A stretch of 47,240 nucleotides of DNA, from positions 1-47,240 of the forward strand of contig CAYTNN010000004.1 of NCBI GenBank assembly GCA_964439135.1, read 5' to 3'. A program made the position numbers and the translations under genes. The notes under the pieces are model-generated. The model searched no databases. It had not been told where the DNA came from and worked only from the letters and a program-made list of their open reading frames with translations. Source of the DNA: JAFGPJ01 sp964439135 (GTDB taxonomy: Bacteria > Planctomycetota > Phycisphaerae > Sedimentisphaerales > Anaerobacaceae). Positions 25,220 through 33,708 of this stretch are shown in pieces; the stretch's first letter is position 1; every line of letters starts with the position of its first letter.

Positions 25220-25390
25220 ATGAAATTGCACGCTGATATAGCTCATCCGATTAATTCCAATTGCAGGAGGAGAATTCAGGAGAAAGTTATATCGGCTTTC
25301 AAAGAAGAATTGGAAAAGTCAAAGCAGCCGGGCTACAAACCAGTCGAAATGGATGAACCGGATGATGATATTCCTGAAATAGTCTCGTAG
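25220..25390 (+). pseudogene. SpoVG-family protein, C-terminal part in the +1 frame
   Basis: This frame encodes KLHADIAHPINSNCRRRIQEK, the conserved C-terminal half of SpoVG, then a helical and acidic tail. Upstream in-frame sequence reaches back into the previous frame through VKDFKGRM. ATG 25220 has AAGGG just in front, so separate translation after the stop is possible, but the half-domain is unlikely to fold alone. It may instead be translated by frameshifting or be a broken gene. Confidence 0.6.
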
Positions 25391-25399
25391 TTAAAAGAG

Positions 25400-25429
25400 T
25401 TCCATTTTGCAGTATATTACAGAATGGGA
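25400..25429. terminator. Possible bidirectional terminator between spoVG and flgM
   Basis: CCATTTTG (25402-25409) pairs with CAGAATGG (25420-25427) around a 10-base loop, lengthened by two weaker pairs. It sits between two genes that converge. On the minus strand it is followed by CTCTTTT; the plus strand lacks a T-run. Confidence 0.35.
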
Positions 25430-25550
25430 AACGAAAACTTAAAAAGAGCCCGATACAGAAGCGCCGGCCATTAGCAGTTCTTTGAGATTTAAAAATTCCT
25501 CAATTGCATATTATGTCTGAAGCATAATACGCCGCAAAGAATCCTCCCTC

Positions 25551-25832
25551 CTATGCCGTAAGGTACTCAAGAACCTTATCGAGAGCAACATCTAAACGCT
25601 CATCGAGGTCATATTTACCTTCCGTAAGCTGCCGACGGACATCAAGAACTTTTTCCTTGCGAACTTCCGGCAGCGAAGCAATTTTTCTTAACACTTGGCC
25701 GATAGGCGTGGTGTTGATATTGTCAAGAATTTGCTCCATCACCACATCCTTATCGTGAGCAAGAGCCTCTCCGACCGGATCTACCTGGTGATTTTCTCTT
25801 TCAAATCGACTGTTAGAATCAAATTCTGCCAT
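25551..25832 (-). CDS. flgM: FlgM-like anti-sigma-28 factor
   Basis: FlgM holds sigma-28 inactive until the flagellar hook-basal body is complete. The 93-residue product ends with RKIASLPEVRKEKVLDVRRQ followed by EGKYDLDERLDVALDKVLEYL, the C-terminal helical pattern of FlgM. The N-terminal 35 residues are acidic and variable, as usual. No flagellar gene lies next to it, so its identity rests on the C-terminal motif. A weak AAGG lies about 10 bases before the ATG. A 600-base region without clear genes separates it from gspM. Confidence 0.75.
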   Translation of the reverse strand: MAEFDSNSRFERENHQVDPVGEALAHDKDVVMEQILDNINTTPIGQVLRKIASLPEVRKEKVLDVRRQLTEGKYDLDERLDVALDKVLEYLTA

Positions 25833-26432
25833 TCAAACTACCTTGTATGACAAGCTTCAAGGCGAAAATGTCCGTTTTTTCGCTCAAAGCCAATAACCAC
25901 TATATCTTGTGTGTCCCTTAAATCCCTTTTAAGGCCCAAAACAACTTACTAATATTGGTATCGACTACAATGCCCGGAAAACTTTAGAAAAGTTTAGTGT
26001 TTAGCCAACCTATGCAAAAACATAAAGTTACATCAATTAGGGATAAAAGTCGGCATAATAGTATTAAAAATCAATTATCGAAAAAACCTATCTTAACATG
26101 TGCATAAACCACTGCAGTCTGTCTGGGAAAAATAGGCAATATACTACATATAGTGCTATACGTCACATTTTAATGGGAAAAGACTGGAAGAATTTGGCTA
26201 AATTCTGTACTTCCTGCGTATCGGGCCAGTCGTATAAGATCGCGAGCGTATCTGCATCGAAAGGGCCATTGGGTGCGGGTTTATAAGCTTGGGTGCCGCA
26301 ATCTATTCGCATTATGAGGCACTATTCTGAAGCCGAGTAAACTCAACTGGCAATGTTCTTTTGGTAGCTAAAGCCTTTTTGCTCGGGATGAATAATTCCA
26401 GTCGACAACGAAAAAAGTTGAAATTGTTGGGC
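25833..26432. other. 600-base intergenic region between flgM and gspM
   Basis: AT-rich in the flgM half. No promoter was recognised with confidence. One short open frame on the minus strand (26163-26312) has protein-like composition and is listed separately. A plus-strand frame at 26098-26286 is probably chance. Confidence 0.5.
26163..26312 (-). CDS. Possible small protein of unknown function
   Basis: A 49-codon frame from ATG to TGA encodes a peptide with a balanced, protein-like composition, including KPAPNGPFDADTLAILYDWP and ending in KFFQSFPIKM. No family was recognised and no strong ribosome binding site precedes the ATG. It sits downstream of the secretion operon on the same strand and may be a fragment of a larger lost gene. 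Confidence 0.3.
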   Translation of the reverse strand: MRIDCGTQAYKPAPNGPFDADTLAILYDWPDTQEVQNLAKFFQSFPIKM

Positions 26433-26939
26433 TTAATAGTAATATTTTAATTCTATATCCACATCCCACATATCATTGTCGGGGAGGTTTTGCTTTTTAC
26501 TGAGTTTTAGCCGTTCACATTGCAGATTTGGCCAGCGAAGTTGCATCATTGAGAAAAATCTGGCGAATTTCCGGATGTCTATCTCCTTCAGGTCTATACT
26601 TGCGCTTTGGCTTTTCTGCCCTCGCGTGGTCATTACCATTGCCGAACTGAGGTTGTACTTACTCGGCGGTATCCGACATAGGCTCGCAATCCTGTCAGTA
26701 GCTTCACCGTAAGTAAAATCAGCGGCTGTGTCGTTTGCATCGGCAAACTCAAGGCGATCCGGCTCGAGAGTTAATATCTCCATCATGATCGGTTCGGCCT
26801 GCTCGTATTGAGCCATCTGCTCTTTAACATCCTTTTGGGCGTTCGGTAAGTATATGGCCCAAACTAATAAGGGCCACAGGCCGACAATGACAGGCACGGC
26901 TATATAATACAAAATTGGATTTTTGTATATGTCTTTCAT
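26433..26939 (-). CDS. gspM: Type II secretion protein GspM/PilO-like
   Basis: The 168-residue protein has one membrane segment near residues 7-32 (PILYYIAVPVIVGLWPLLVW), then a periplasmic ferredoxin-like domain, the layout of GspM/PilO. GspM stabilises GspL in the inner-membrane platform. Sequence similarity to GspM is weak; position as the last gene after gspL supports the call. A TTG directly after the gspL stop would add 5 residues; I use ATG 26939, behind GAGG at suitable spacing. Confidence 0.7.
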   Translation of the reverse strand: MKDIYKNPILYYIAVPVIVGLWPLLVWAIYLPNAQKDVKEQMAQYEQAEPIMMEILTLEPDRLEFADANDTAADFTYGEATDRIASLCRIPPSKYNLSSAMVMTTRGQKSQSASIDLKEIDIRKFARFFSMMQLRWPNLQCERLKLSKKQNLPDNDMWDVDIELKYYY

Positions 26940-26954
26940 AAAATGTTTCCTCAA

Positions 26955-28427
26955 TTATTTCTTCGGCACAACCATTATATTGAAATTGTCGCGTCCGCCT
27001 TTTTCGCGCAAATTTTCTCGCAACTTTTCCAGTCCGTTCTTTCCGAGCACTTCGAAGAATTTTAGTGTGTTTTGCCGGACGGAGGTATCGCCCGTGATCA
27101 TAATGTCCTTGGCTGTGATCGTAATCGTGTCGATATTCAGGTTCGTCTGTTTCGCACATTCGTTATCGTTAAACGCTGTCAGTACCAGTGTCAGATTTGA
27201 CGATATGGACTTTTCATCCGTAAACAAGCCCTTTTTTTCGTTTTCGATACGCCTCTGTAGCTTACCGAGTTCTCTAACAGCATCTTTCATTTTTAAGTCA
27301 GCGGATAACTGTTCCAAGGTAACTTCTGCGTAGTCTTTGGCAAATTTGCTGCGTAAGTTATTCTTGTTTCTGTTCACGCTGAATAACTGTGTGTGAAAAT
27401 ACAGCCCGACGGCAACTAAAAGAATCGTCACGGATATTGCCGCGGCTTTCAATGTTTTTTGCTGCCTGAGCTTTTTACCCTGGAAGGGGCTAAAGTCCTC
27501 CCGGAAATCGACGCATCGGCCCTTTTCCGAGAGAGCCAGGGCCGCACCACAGGCGATTGCAAAATCAATGGGATCGGCGCAATCAGCTTCTGGTTGAAGT
27601 TTGTTTTCGACAATACCACGTAAATCAATCTCGTCGGTTTCAATACCCAGCTTTTCGCCAAGCTGCTGAGATTCTATAGCTCCGGTTGAATCGAAGACTT
27701 TAAGGCAACTAAGTGGCCCGGCACCTTCGACGAGAGCTGTAGTGACAAGTACTTCCCTTTGCAGCAGTTTGGTCCTGTCCTGTGTCGCGCCGACCAGGAA
27801 TGTCCGAACGATCGATGCCTTCCGGGATTCGTCATCTACAGCCACCGGCGGGACAATCAAATAGCCGTTCCGGTGGGATAGCATCCCATATAACGTCTCG
27901 GTCTGCTCCGACTCATCTGAGGTTACTTGCCGGCTGATAAATCTTGATAAACAATCCACATCCGGCTCTATGTTTACGGGATCAAGATTATACTGCTGCA
28001 AAGCATCAAGAACTTCCGACAATATTTTACGCTCTGCGGTAAAAACGGTTAGTTGCGAGCCGGTTTGGTCACTTGACGCTATTTCGAATGCTACCGCAAC
28101 ATTGGTTATATCCGTCGCAAGGGCCTCTTCCGTATCGAATCTTATGGTCGCAGCTATTTGTTTTGGATCTTTAAACTCGCTATGGACGCTGTGCTGCATA
28201 AACAGAGAGCAATCCAACGCGACTGTAATTTCGGAGAATTTAAAACTTCTCTCGGCACAGCCCTGAGCGATAAGGCCTGCCAATGCCTGCATATCCTGCT
28301 GCTCCTGTCCTTCAACGGAGACACTGAAACATTTCAGGCCGCTGCCGTCTTTTTTTTGCGAACCGAGGCAGACCACCGTCGCCGTCTTCTTGCTGATGTA
28401 AATTCCCAAATAATTCTGAGATTCCAC
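26955..28427 (-). CDS. gspL: Type II secretion protein GspL (PilM-PilN-like)
   Basis: GspL anchors the secretion ATPase GspE to the membrane. Residues 1-300 resemble the actin-like PilM fold (LGIYISKKTATVVCLG; later DFAIACGAALA), a membrane helix lies at about 327-346, and a PilN-like periplasmic domain follows (KFFEVLGKNGLEKLRENL). The 490-residue length is normal for GspL. It starts at GTG with AGGAG upstream and is followed by gspM 15 bases later. Divergence from enteric GspL is large, so the call leans on domain layout and order. Confidence 0.78.
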   Translation of the reverse strand: MESQNYLGIYISKKTATVVCLGSQKKDGSGLKCFSVSVEGQEQQDMQALAGLIAQGCAERSFKFSEITVALDCSLFMQHSVHSEFKDPKQIAATIRFDTEEALATDITNVAVAFEIASSDQTGSQLTVFTAERKILSEVLDALQQYNLDPVNIEPDVDCLSRFISRQVTSDESEQTETLYGMLSHRNGYLIVPPVAVDDESRKASIVRTFLVGATQDRTKLLQREVLVTTALVEGAGPLSCLKVFDSTGAIESQQLGEKLGIETDEIDLRGIVENKLQPEADCADPIDFAIACGAALALSEKGRCVDFREDFSPFQGKKLRQQKTLKAAAISVTILLVAVGLYFHTQLFSVNRNKNNLRSKFAKDYAEVTLEQLSADLKMKDAVRELGKLQRRIENEKKGLFTDEKSISSNLTLVLTAFNDNECAKQTNLNIDTITITAKDIMITGDTSVRQNTLKFFEVLGKNGLEKLRENLREKGGRDNFNIMVVPKK

Positions 28428-28458
28428 TATTTGTAAACTCCTAAATAGTCATCGGTAT

Positions 28459-29748
28459 TCAACCGTTGATTACAGCGATTCTTGTAACTTTTTTACCATC
28501 TTTTGTTATAGCTATAATGGACGTTGCCTTGGCCACGCCGCTCGTTGAGGTTATTTTGATTGTGAAAAAACTGCTTTCCGTTGTGATATATTCTTCGCAT
28601 TTGCCGACTGATTCGGAATAACGAGACAGCTTGTCCTTCAAGTCTTCTATGTTCGCAAAAGGCTCTTGTTGTCTCTGCAAGATTATTTCTTCGGCTATTT
28701 CGACTTGATTGCCGCCGAAAATGAAGGCCGCCTCCAGGACATGACGAGGGGCTGTATTGATATTGACCTGCCGTGTGCCCCACAGTCCTATATATTTCAA
28801 AGGGTATTCTTTTCTGTCCCCAACGACTATTGTCGGTTGAGCAAGAGGTTCGGTGTCGATGAGCGAACTGTGAAACATTTTCGCAAAATGCGTAGTCTGG
28901 TCGGAGATTTGTTTCGAGACGGGTATTATCTTTCTGGATGTCCGTGTCCGGAGGGTCCTTGAAGTACTGCTTTTACGGGTAGTTTTTGCCGTTGGAGTTA
29001 TAGGCGTTCTAACCGTTTTAGTTATCGGTTTAAAAGTATCTGCGAAAGGTTTTATCTCGCCTATTTGCTTTAGCTGCTCTCTTAACGAATCGATCTGTAT
29101 GAAATCGAGGCTCATCATTTCGCAGAAAGTATCAAAGCCCGCCTCGGTTTCCCGCTTTAACTCCTGGTTATTCATCATCGCCCAGCCGAGGGGGTATTTT
29201 GCATTTTCATCTTCAATTTCAATTTGTACTTTGGCAGAGCCGATCTCAAACTCGGCCGGCTCGGTCACAAACGGCCAGGGCGGACCATAGGGACCCCGAA
29301 TCACTATAGAATCAAGATCGTTGAAGCCGCCCATCCCGCTTTTGTCGCGACCCATACCATTTACATCATTAATATCGCTCTTATCGTCAAAATTCTTGCC
29401 GGTGTTGAATGTATCGGACTGAGATTCGAAGCCCCACTGTGCCAAAAGCTCCTGATATCCTATCTCGTCAAGGGCAAATAAATCGGAAAAATCCGGCTCG
29501 TTCGGGCGACTCACCAGTTCCGGTTCAAGCTCTTCCAGACTCGCAAGGGCATACTTCACAGCCGAATCGCAGCCATAGCGGGCATTGCTGTAGTCAATAA
29601 TATACTGGTTGCGGTGGCGCTGGCTCGCAACACGGTCACTGAGAGTATAACCCAGCGTAGCGAGCACAATCAACAGCACTAACGTCACCAGTAATACAAC
29701 GCCCGGCCGGGTTCGAGAAATAATCAAGTTGTCCTGACCTTTATTCAT
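28459..29748 (-). CDS. gspK: Type II secretion minor pseudopilin GspK
   Basis: The N-terminus has a pseudopilin helix (RPGVVLLVTLVLLIVLATLG) without Glu5, as is usual for GspK, which sits at the tip of the pseudopilus with GspI and GspJ. The 429-residue body includes NINTAPRHVLEAAFIFGG and FANIEDLKDKL, the helix-hairpin-helix pair of GspK. A Thr/Lys/Arg-rich low-complexity stretch lies near residues 237-285. Its start overlaps the gspJ stop by one base (TAATG). Confidence 0.85.
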   Translation of the reverse strand: MNKGQDNLIISRTRPGVVLLVTLVLLIVLATLGYTLSDRVASQRHRNQYIIDYSNARYGCDSAVKYALASLEELEPELVSRPNEPDFSDLFALDEIGYQELLAQWGFESQSDTFNTGKNFDDKSDINDVNGMGRDKSGMGGFNDLDSIVIRGPYGPPWPFVTEPAEFEIGSAKVQIEIEDENAKYPLGWAMMNNQELKRETEAGFDTFCEMMSLDFIQIDSLREQLKQIGEIKPFADTFKPITKTVRTPITPTAKTTRKSSTSRTLRTRTSRKIIPVSKQISDQTTHFAKMFHSSLIDTEPLAQPTIVVGDRKEYPLKYIGLWGTRQVNINTAPRHVLEAAFIFGGNQVEIAEEIILQRQQEPFANIEDLKDKLSRYSESVGKCEEYITTESSFFTIKITSTSGVAKATSIIAITKDGKKVTRIAVING

Positions 29749-30587
29749 TATTTGACCTTTTCGGTCTTCTTGGGGATTTCTGATGGCGGTTTTTCGTCGC
29801 TGGGCAAATTCACATCCTCCTGCCCTTCTTCGTTACTGCCATATTCGTTTGTCGAAGTATCGAACCTGATTTTTCTGGTTCTGTCGATAGCGATGGTCCT
29901 TGTGATTTTTTCCTCGTCCGGAACGTCAAAAGTGCCATCTGCTCTTTTATAGGGCTCTGCAAATGAAATTGTTACTATAATCCCCCGGGGAGGAGGGCCG
30001 TTCCATTTTTCTACAGGATTCTCACCGGCCAGCACGCTAATCTTGAAAAAAGTAATACCGCTGCAAATCGGCACGAAAAGCTCTCTTTCAAAGTCATCTT
30101 TATTCTTCTCAAGCACTTTATCTTCCTTGTTGAGCCCGCCGGAGCTGCGATATAAAGTCAGGCTGTTAGAAGCGCTCTGGAAGTCGTAACTGCTTTGCCA
30201 GATGATTTCTTTAAATTTTAGCTCTTTATCTTTACTGTCATGGATAGTCCGTGTAATTGTCAGCTTTGCGGCGGGTACCAGCATCCTGGAGGCAACATTC
30301 TCAAATTTATTCTCAATGGTGATTGTTCCATCAGAACTGGAAGAAATAATATTGTCAAGATCTTCGGCTATGCGCTGCAGAACCTCACCGGGCAGTCGAG
30401 AGCTGTTAAGCCGACGTGTCACTGCGGCGACTGAATTCTCCGCGCGATGATAAATGCCAAGCACTGCAACTATAACCATCGCTCCGATGGTCAAGGCCGC
30501 GAGCATTTCAGCCAAAGAAAAACCCTGCGGCATTCTGTTTGTGCCGGAAGTTTCTTTAATGTTGTGGCTAAACACGTTTAATATCAT
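29748..30587 (-). CDS. gspJ: Type II secretion minor pseudopilin GspJ
   Basis: A prepilin-type signal is visible near residue 20: QGFSLAEMLAALTIGAMVIV with Glu at position +5. The 279-residue length and C-terminal beta-rich domain (EEKITRTIAI) fit GspJ, which caps the pseudopilus with GspI and GspK. I use ATG 30587 rather than a GTG 7 codons earlier because AGGAG lies before it at about 11 bases. Its C-terminal tail is lysine/proline rich. Confidence 0.8.
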   Translation of the reverse strand: MILNVFSHNIKETSGTNRMPQGFSLAEMLAALTIGAMVIVAVLGIYHRAENSVAAVTRRLNSSRLPGEVLQRIAEDLDNIISSSSDGTITIENKFENVASRMLVPAAKLTITRTIHDSKDKELKFKEIIWQSSYDFQSASNSLTLYRSSGGLNKEDKVLEKNKDDFERELFVPICSGITFFKISVLAGENPVEKWNGPPPRGIIVTISFAEPYKRADGTFDVPDEEKITRTIAIDRTRKIRFDTSTNEYGSNEEGQEDVNLPSDEKPPSEIPKKTEKVK

Positions 30588-30604
30588 CGTAGTCGGAACT
30601 CCTA

Positions 30605-31405
30605 TCACCGTTTATTCTGCATTAATTCCCAAATTTCGGAGAAATCCATTTGATCAAGCTCTCCGTAAGTCAGACCTGTCTTCGGATCTATTTCATCCTG
30701 CCATGAGTCATCCCCCGATCCCTCACCCGACTTACTTTTTTTGTTCTTCAAGTCAGTTAAAGATTTTGCCTGCTGATTCTTTTCTTCTTCGCCTGGATTG
30801 CCGTTACTGTCCTTATAGAGATTGAGATTATCTTTGATAAAAGAGCCGTCTTCGGTAGTGAGCATTCCATTCTGAAGCCACTGTTCGATAATTTCAACAT
30901 CGACACCGGCATAATCTGCGGCATCTTCCATCGTCTCGATAAGTTCGGCGGACAAGTCTCCTTGTTCTTGCTCGTCACGACTCTCAATCTGGAGCAGTTG
31001 TTCTTTTGTCAAATCGGTCAGCCAGTGTGTCAGCTCCACGGTTTGCTCTATTCCGTTTGGATCATTATACTGGGCCGAGCAAACACCTCTGATCCACATC
31101 CTCGCAGTAATCGGTTCGTAAAACGTCTCAACAACCGTTTGCCATCCAATGTCGGGATATATCTCACTGACGCCATACTCAACGCTTTCTTTCACTGTGG
31201 CAGAAGCAAGAAGCTGTTCCATATTCTCCCGGGCAACTTCAAAGGCCCGCATTCGCAGCGCCGATTGTGCCGCCGAGGCCACGCAGCGATCGATCACAAC
31301 CAGCACACTTGAGCTGATAAGAGCAAGAATCGCCACGGCCATTAAGACCTCTACCAGGCTGAAAGCCTTCTTTCTCAGAGTAAGTGTTTTAGAACGGCAG
31401 ATCAT
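30605..31405 (-). CDS. gspI: Type II secretion minor pseudopilin GspI, with long C-terminal tail
   Basis: The prepilin signal KKAFSLVEVLMAVAILALIS (Glu+5) and the first 130 residues fit GspI, which nucleates the pseudopilus tip. After about residue 130 there is an unusual acidic, charged extension of about 135 residues (QEQGDLSAELIETMEDAADY, later KNKKSKSGEGSGDDSWQDE), making it twice the usual GspI length. It overlaps gspH by 17 bases. Confidence 0.8.
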   Translation of the reverse strand: MICRSKTLTLRKKAFSLVEVLMAVAILALISSSVLVVIDRCVASAAQSALRMRAFEVARENMEQLLASATVKESVEYGVSEIYPDIGWQTVVETFYEPITARMWIRGVCSAQYNDPNGIEQTVELTHWLTDLTKEQLLQIESRDEQEQGDLSAELIETMEDAADYAGVDVEIIEQWLQNGMLTTEDGSFIKDNLNLYKDSNGNPGEEEKNQQAKSLTDLKNKKSKSGEGSGDDSWQDEIDPKTGLTYGELDQMDFSEIWELMQNKR

Positions 31406-31967
31406 CTTTAGATTTCGGCTCCAAAAGCTCTATGTCACCTTCTTCTAATACGACAATTCGATTGATGCGGTTGACTACAATCGTATATGGCTGGTCCTTT
31501 TCATCGAGCAGGACGATTTTTCCACCATTCTGCCAACCGGAAGGTCCTACTCGAAACCAGGCCTTAGCGTTAGTATCAATCCCATCGTCAAACCAGACAT
31601 AAACGAGCCGGCAATTTTCAGTAAGATTATTTTGGACAATAATCTCTCCGGGTGTTTCATCCGGCTTGTCTACGTATATTTCAGTGCCGGTTAGTTCCTT
31701 AAGCCCATATCCCTGCTCTGTAATGTCGATAATAATTTCATATCTTCGGCCGGTCTCGGCTGCGGCGCTGGCGGCCATTTGCATTGTCGAAACAAGCTCC
31801 TGTGTTTGTGCTCTGAACGTATTTTTTCTCAGCAGTCCGAAAAGATGGATTTGGGCCATGAGCACAAACAGCGATACGATTGCAAGCACAACCAGCAATT
31901 CGGCCATCGTAAAACCGTTAGTGTGCGAATGCGGCAATACATCGTCTTGACGCATTTTGGCATTCAT
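31389..31967 (-). CDS. gspH: Type II secretion minor pseudopilin GspH
   Basis: The prepilin signal NGFTMAELLVVLAIVSLFVL (Glu+5) is followed by a 150-residue beta-rich body. GspH is a minor pseudopilin that links the tip complex to the GspG filament. The start is uncertain: ATG 31967 gives 192 residues; ATG 31955 would also serve. The open frame extends 5' into gspG but that part is unlike pilin leaders. It is between gspG and gspI in the standard order. Confidence 0.75.
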   Translation of the reverse strand: MNAKMRQDDVLPHSHTNGFTMAELLVVLAIVSLFVLMAQIHLFGLLRKNTFRAQTQELVSTMQMAASAAAETGRRYEIIIDITEQGYGLKELTGTEIYVDKPDETPGEIIVQNNLTENCRLVYVWFDDGIDTNAKAWFRVGPSGWQNGGKIVLLDEKDQPYTIVVNRINRIVVLEEGDIELLEPKSKDDLPF

Positions 31968-31986
31968 ACAGTTGCGGCCACGTGCA

Positions 31987-32424
31987 TCAGTATGCATCTG
32001 TGCTGAGCAAATCATCCTCAGTGCCCTCTTCTCCGTCGGGACCAAAACTCCTGATTACAAATTGTTTGCCGCTCTCCGGATAAAGCTCATACTTGTACTC
32101 CATTCCCCAGCCGTCGGGGGGCAATTCTGTCGTTTCCAGGTAACCACCCGGCTCCCAATTTATCACGTCGTTTGGCTGTTCAATCAGTTCCAGCAATCCT
32201 AATTCTTCGGTTGGGAATCGGCCCGTATCCATCTTGAATTGATTGACCGCAGAGTGAAGAATCTTTAAATTGGCCTTCGTGGTCGTAATACGTGCCTGGT
32301 CAATCTTGGTTGCGACTTTCGTGACGACCAGAGTGGCAAGTAAGCCGATGATAATCAGCATAGCCATAAGCTCAACCATCGTAAAACCGTATCTAAAGTG
32401 TTTGTTTCTATTTTTCCCTGTCAT
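31987..32424 (-). CDS. gspG: Type II secretion major pseudopilin GspG
   Basis: GspG is the main subunit of the pseudopilus. The 145-residue protein has the signal YGFTMVELMAMLIIIGLLAT (Glu+5), and its C-terminus ends with SFGPDGEEGTEDDLLSTDAY, the calcium-binding type loop of GspG. TGRFPTEELGLLELI and PPDGWGMEYKYE are also typical. An AGGGAGGT ribosome binding site is at ideal spacing. This is the most highly expressed component expected in the operon. Confidence 0.95.
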   Translation of the reverse strand: MTGKNRNKHFRYGFTMVELMAMLIIIGLLATLVVTKVATKIDQARITTTKANLKILHSAVNQFKMDTGRFPTEELGLLELIEQPNDVINWEPGGYLETTELPPDGWGMEYKYELYPESGKQFVIRSFGPDGEEGTEDDLLSTDAY

Positions 32425-32445
32425 TGTGACCTCCCTGAGAATTCG

Positions 32446-33663
32446 TTAAAAGTTACCTGCCGAAACTTCGAGTATCGGCAATATTGTCGCATAAGCAATT
32501 ACACCAATTATGGCGGCCATAATAATTATAATTAGCGGCTCAACTGCAGCACTTAATCTTTCAATAACTATATCGCTTGAAGATTCGAGATTGTCGCTGA
32601 TACTTTTAAGCATCGTTTCAAGCTCGCCGCTTTTTTCTCCAACTGCAACCATGTGGGCGATAGCAGGATCGATAACGCCACTGTCCCGAAGTGGAGTTGC
32701 GATGTCGGCGCCGGCAAGAATCCTCTCTCGCGCCTGCTTGATAGCTCTTTTCATAAGGGTGTTGCCGGTAACCTCGGCAACAACCCGAAGAGACTCAGCC
32801 ATAGCGAGTCCGGAACCGAGAAGCGTAGAAAGAGTAGACGCGAAGCGCGCGACAACACGCTGCTTTATGAGAGGTCCGAACAACGGCAGAGACAGGAGGA
32901 ACTTATCGCGCAGATAAGAGCCTCGGCTGGTTTTCAAAAACTGCTTCAAGCCCCAGACAAATCCTACTATTGCTGCAATAACCAACAACAACCACCAACT
33001 GGTCAGCACATACCCTACATCCATCAAACGTCTTGTTATCCAGGGCAATTCCCGCCCCGCCCTTGCGATCTCATTGCCTATCTTAGGAATGACCAGAGTT
33101 GTCAGTACAAGAATAGCTGCGAGGCAAAAGAACATCAGTACAACGGGATATACCATCGCAGTCTTTATTTTCGCTTCGACTCTCCGGCGTTTTTCCATGA
33201 AGGTGGCGATTGTCAAAAGGCTCTGGCCCAATATCCCTGTAACCTCACCTACACGGATCATACTTACATATATGACGTCGAAATAATCACTGTAATCTTT
33301 AAGGGCATCGGTAAACGACTCACCAGTGACAACGCGGTCGCGAATATCGCATATGGCGTTTCGAAATCGAACATCGGACGTTTGCAGTGTAAGGACCGAG
33401 AGAGCTTCGGTCAGTTTGATTCCCGATGTGAGCAGCGTGGCCATTTGCTTGGTGAAGTCTATTATCTGGGTTTTGTTTCGTTTGCCGAAGATCGAAAACA
33501 ACGCCGTTTTACCTTCAGCTTTTGAGCCGACCTCGGTGACAGACGAAGGGTGAATACTCCGCACCCGGAGTTGTTTTCGTGCCGAGTAAGGGCTTTCAGC
33601 AGTAATTGCCCCTTTGACTTTCCTGCCGTTAGCGGCTATCGCTATATAGTGGTATCTTGGCAT
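32446..33663 (-). CDS. gspF: Type II secretion inner-membrane protein GspF
   Basis: GspF is the polytopic platform protein of the inner membrane. The 405-residue product has two GspF domains (about 65-190 and 270-390), each with a membrane segment pair, and the family segments SMIRVGEVTGIL and HMVAVGEKSGELE. Membrane helices are near residues 170-190, 215-240 and 370-395. It follows gspE on the same strand with a 45-base gap. Confidence 0.95.
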   Translation of the reverse strand: MPRYHYIAIAANGRKVKGAITAESPYSARKQLRVRSIHPSSVTEVGSKAEGKTALFSIFGKRNKTQIIDFTKQMATLLTSGIKLTEALSVLTLQTSDVRFRNAICDIRDRVVTGESFTDALKDYSDYFDVIYVSMIRVGEVTGILGQSLLTIATFMEKRRRVEAKIKTAMVYPVVLMFFCLAAILVLTTLVIPKIGNEIARAGRELPWITRRLMDVGYVLTSWWLLLVIAAIVGFVWGLKQFLKTSRGSYLRDKFLLSLPLFGPLIKQRVVARFASTLSTLLGSGLAMAESLRVVAEVTGNTLMKRAIKQARERILAGADIATPLRDSGVIDPAIAHMVAVGEKSGELETMLKSISDNLESSSDIVIERLSAAVEPLIIIIMAAIIGVIAYATILPILEVSAGNF

Positions 33664-33708
33664 TTTATTTACTATTTATTATTAAATATGGACTATTTGT
33701 AAATAAAA

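Noticed and set aside
26098..26286. 62-codon plus-strand frame
   Set aside because: Opposite the more protein-like minus-strand frame, no ribosome binding site, cysteine/serine-rich chance composition.
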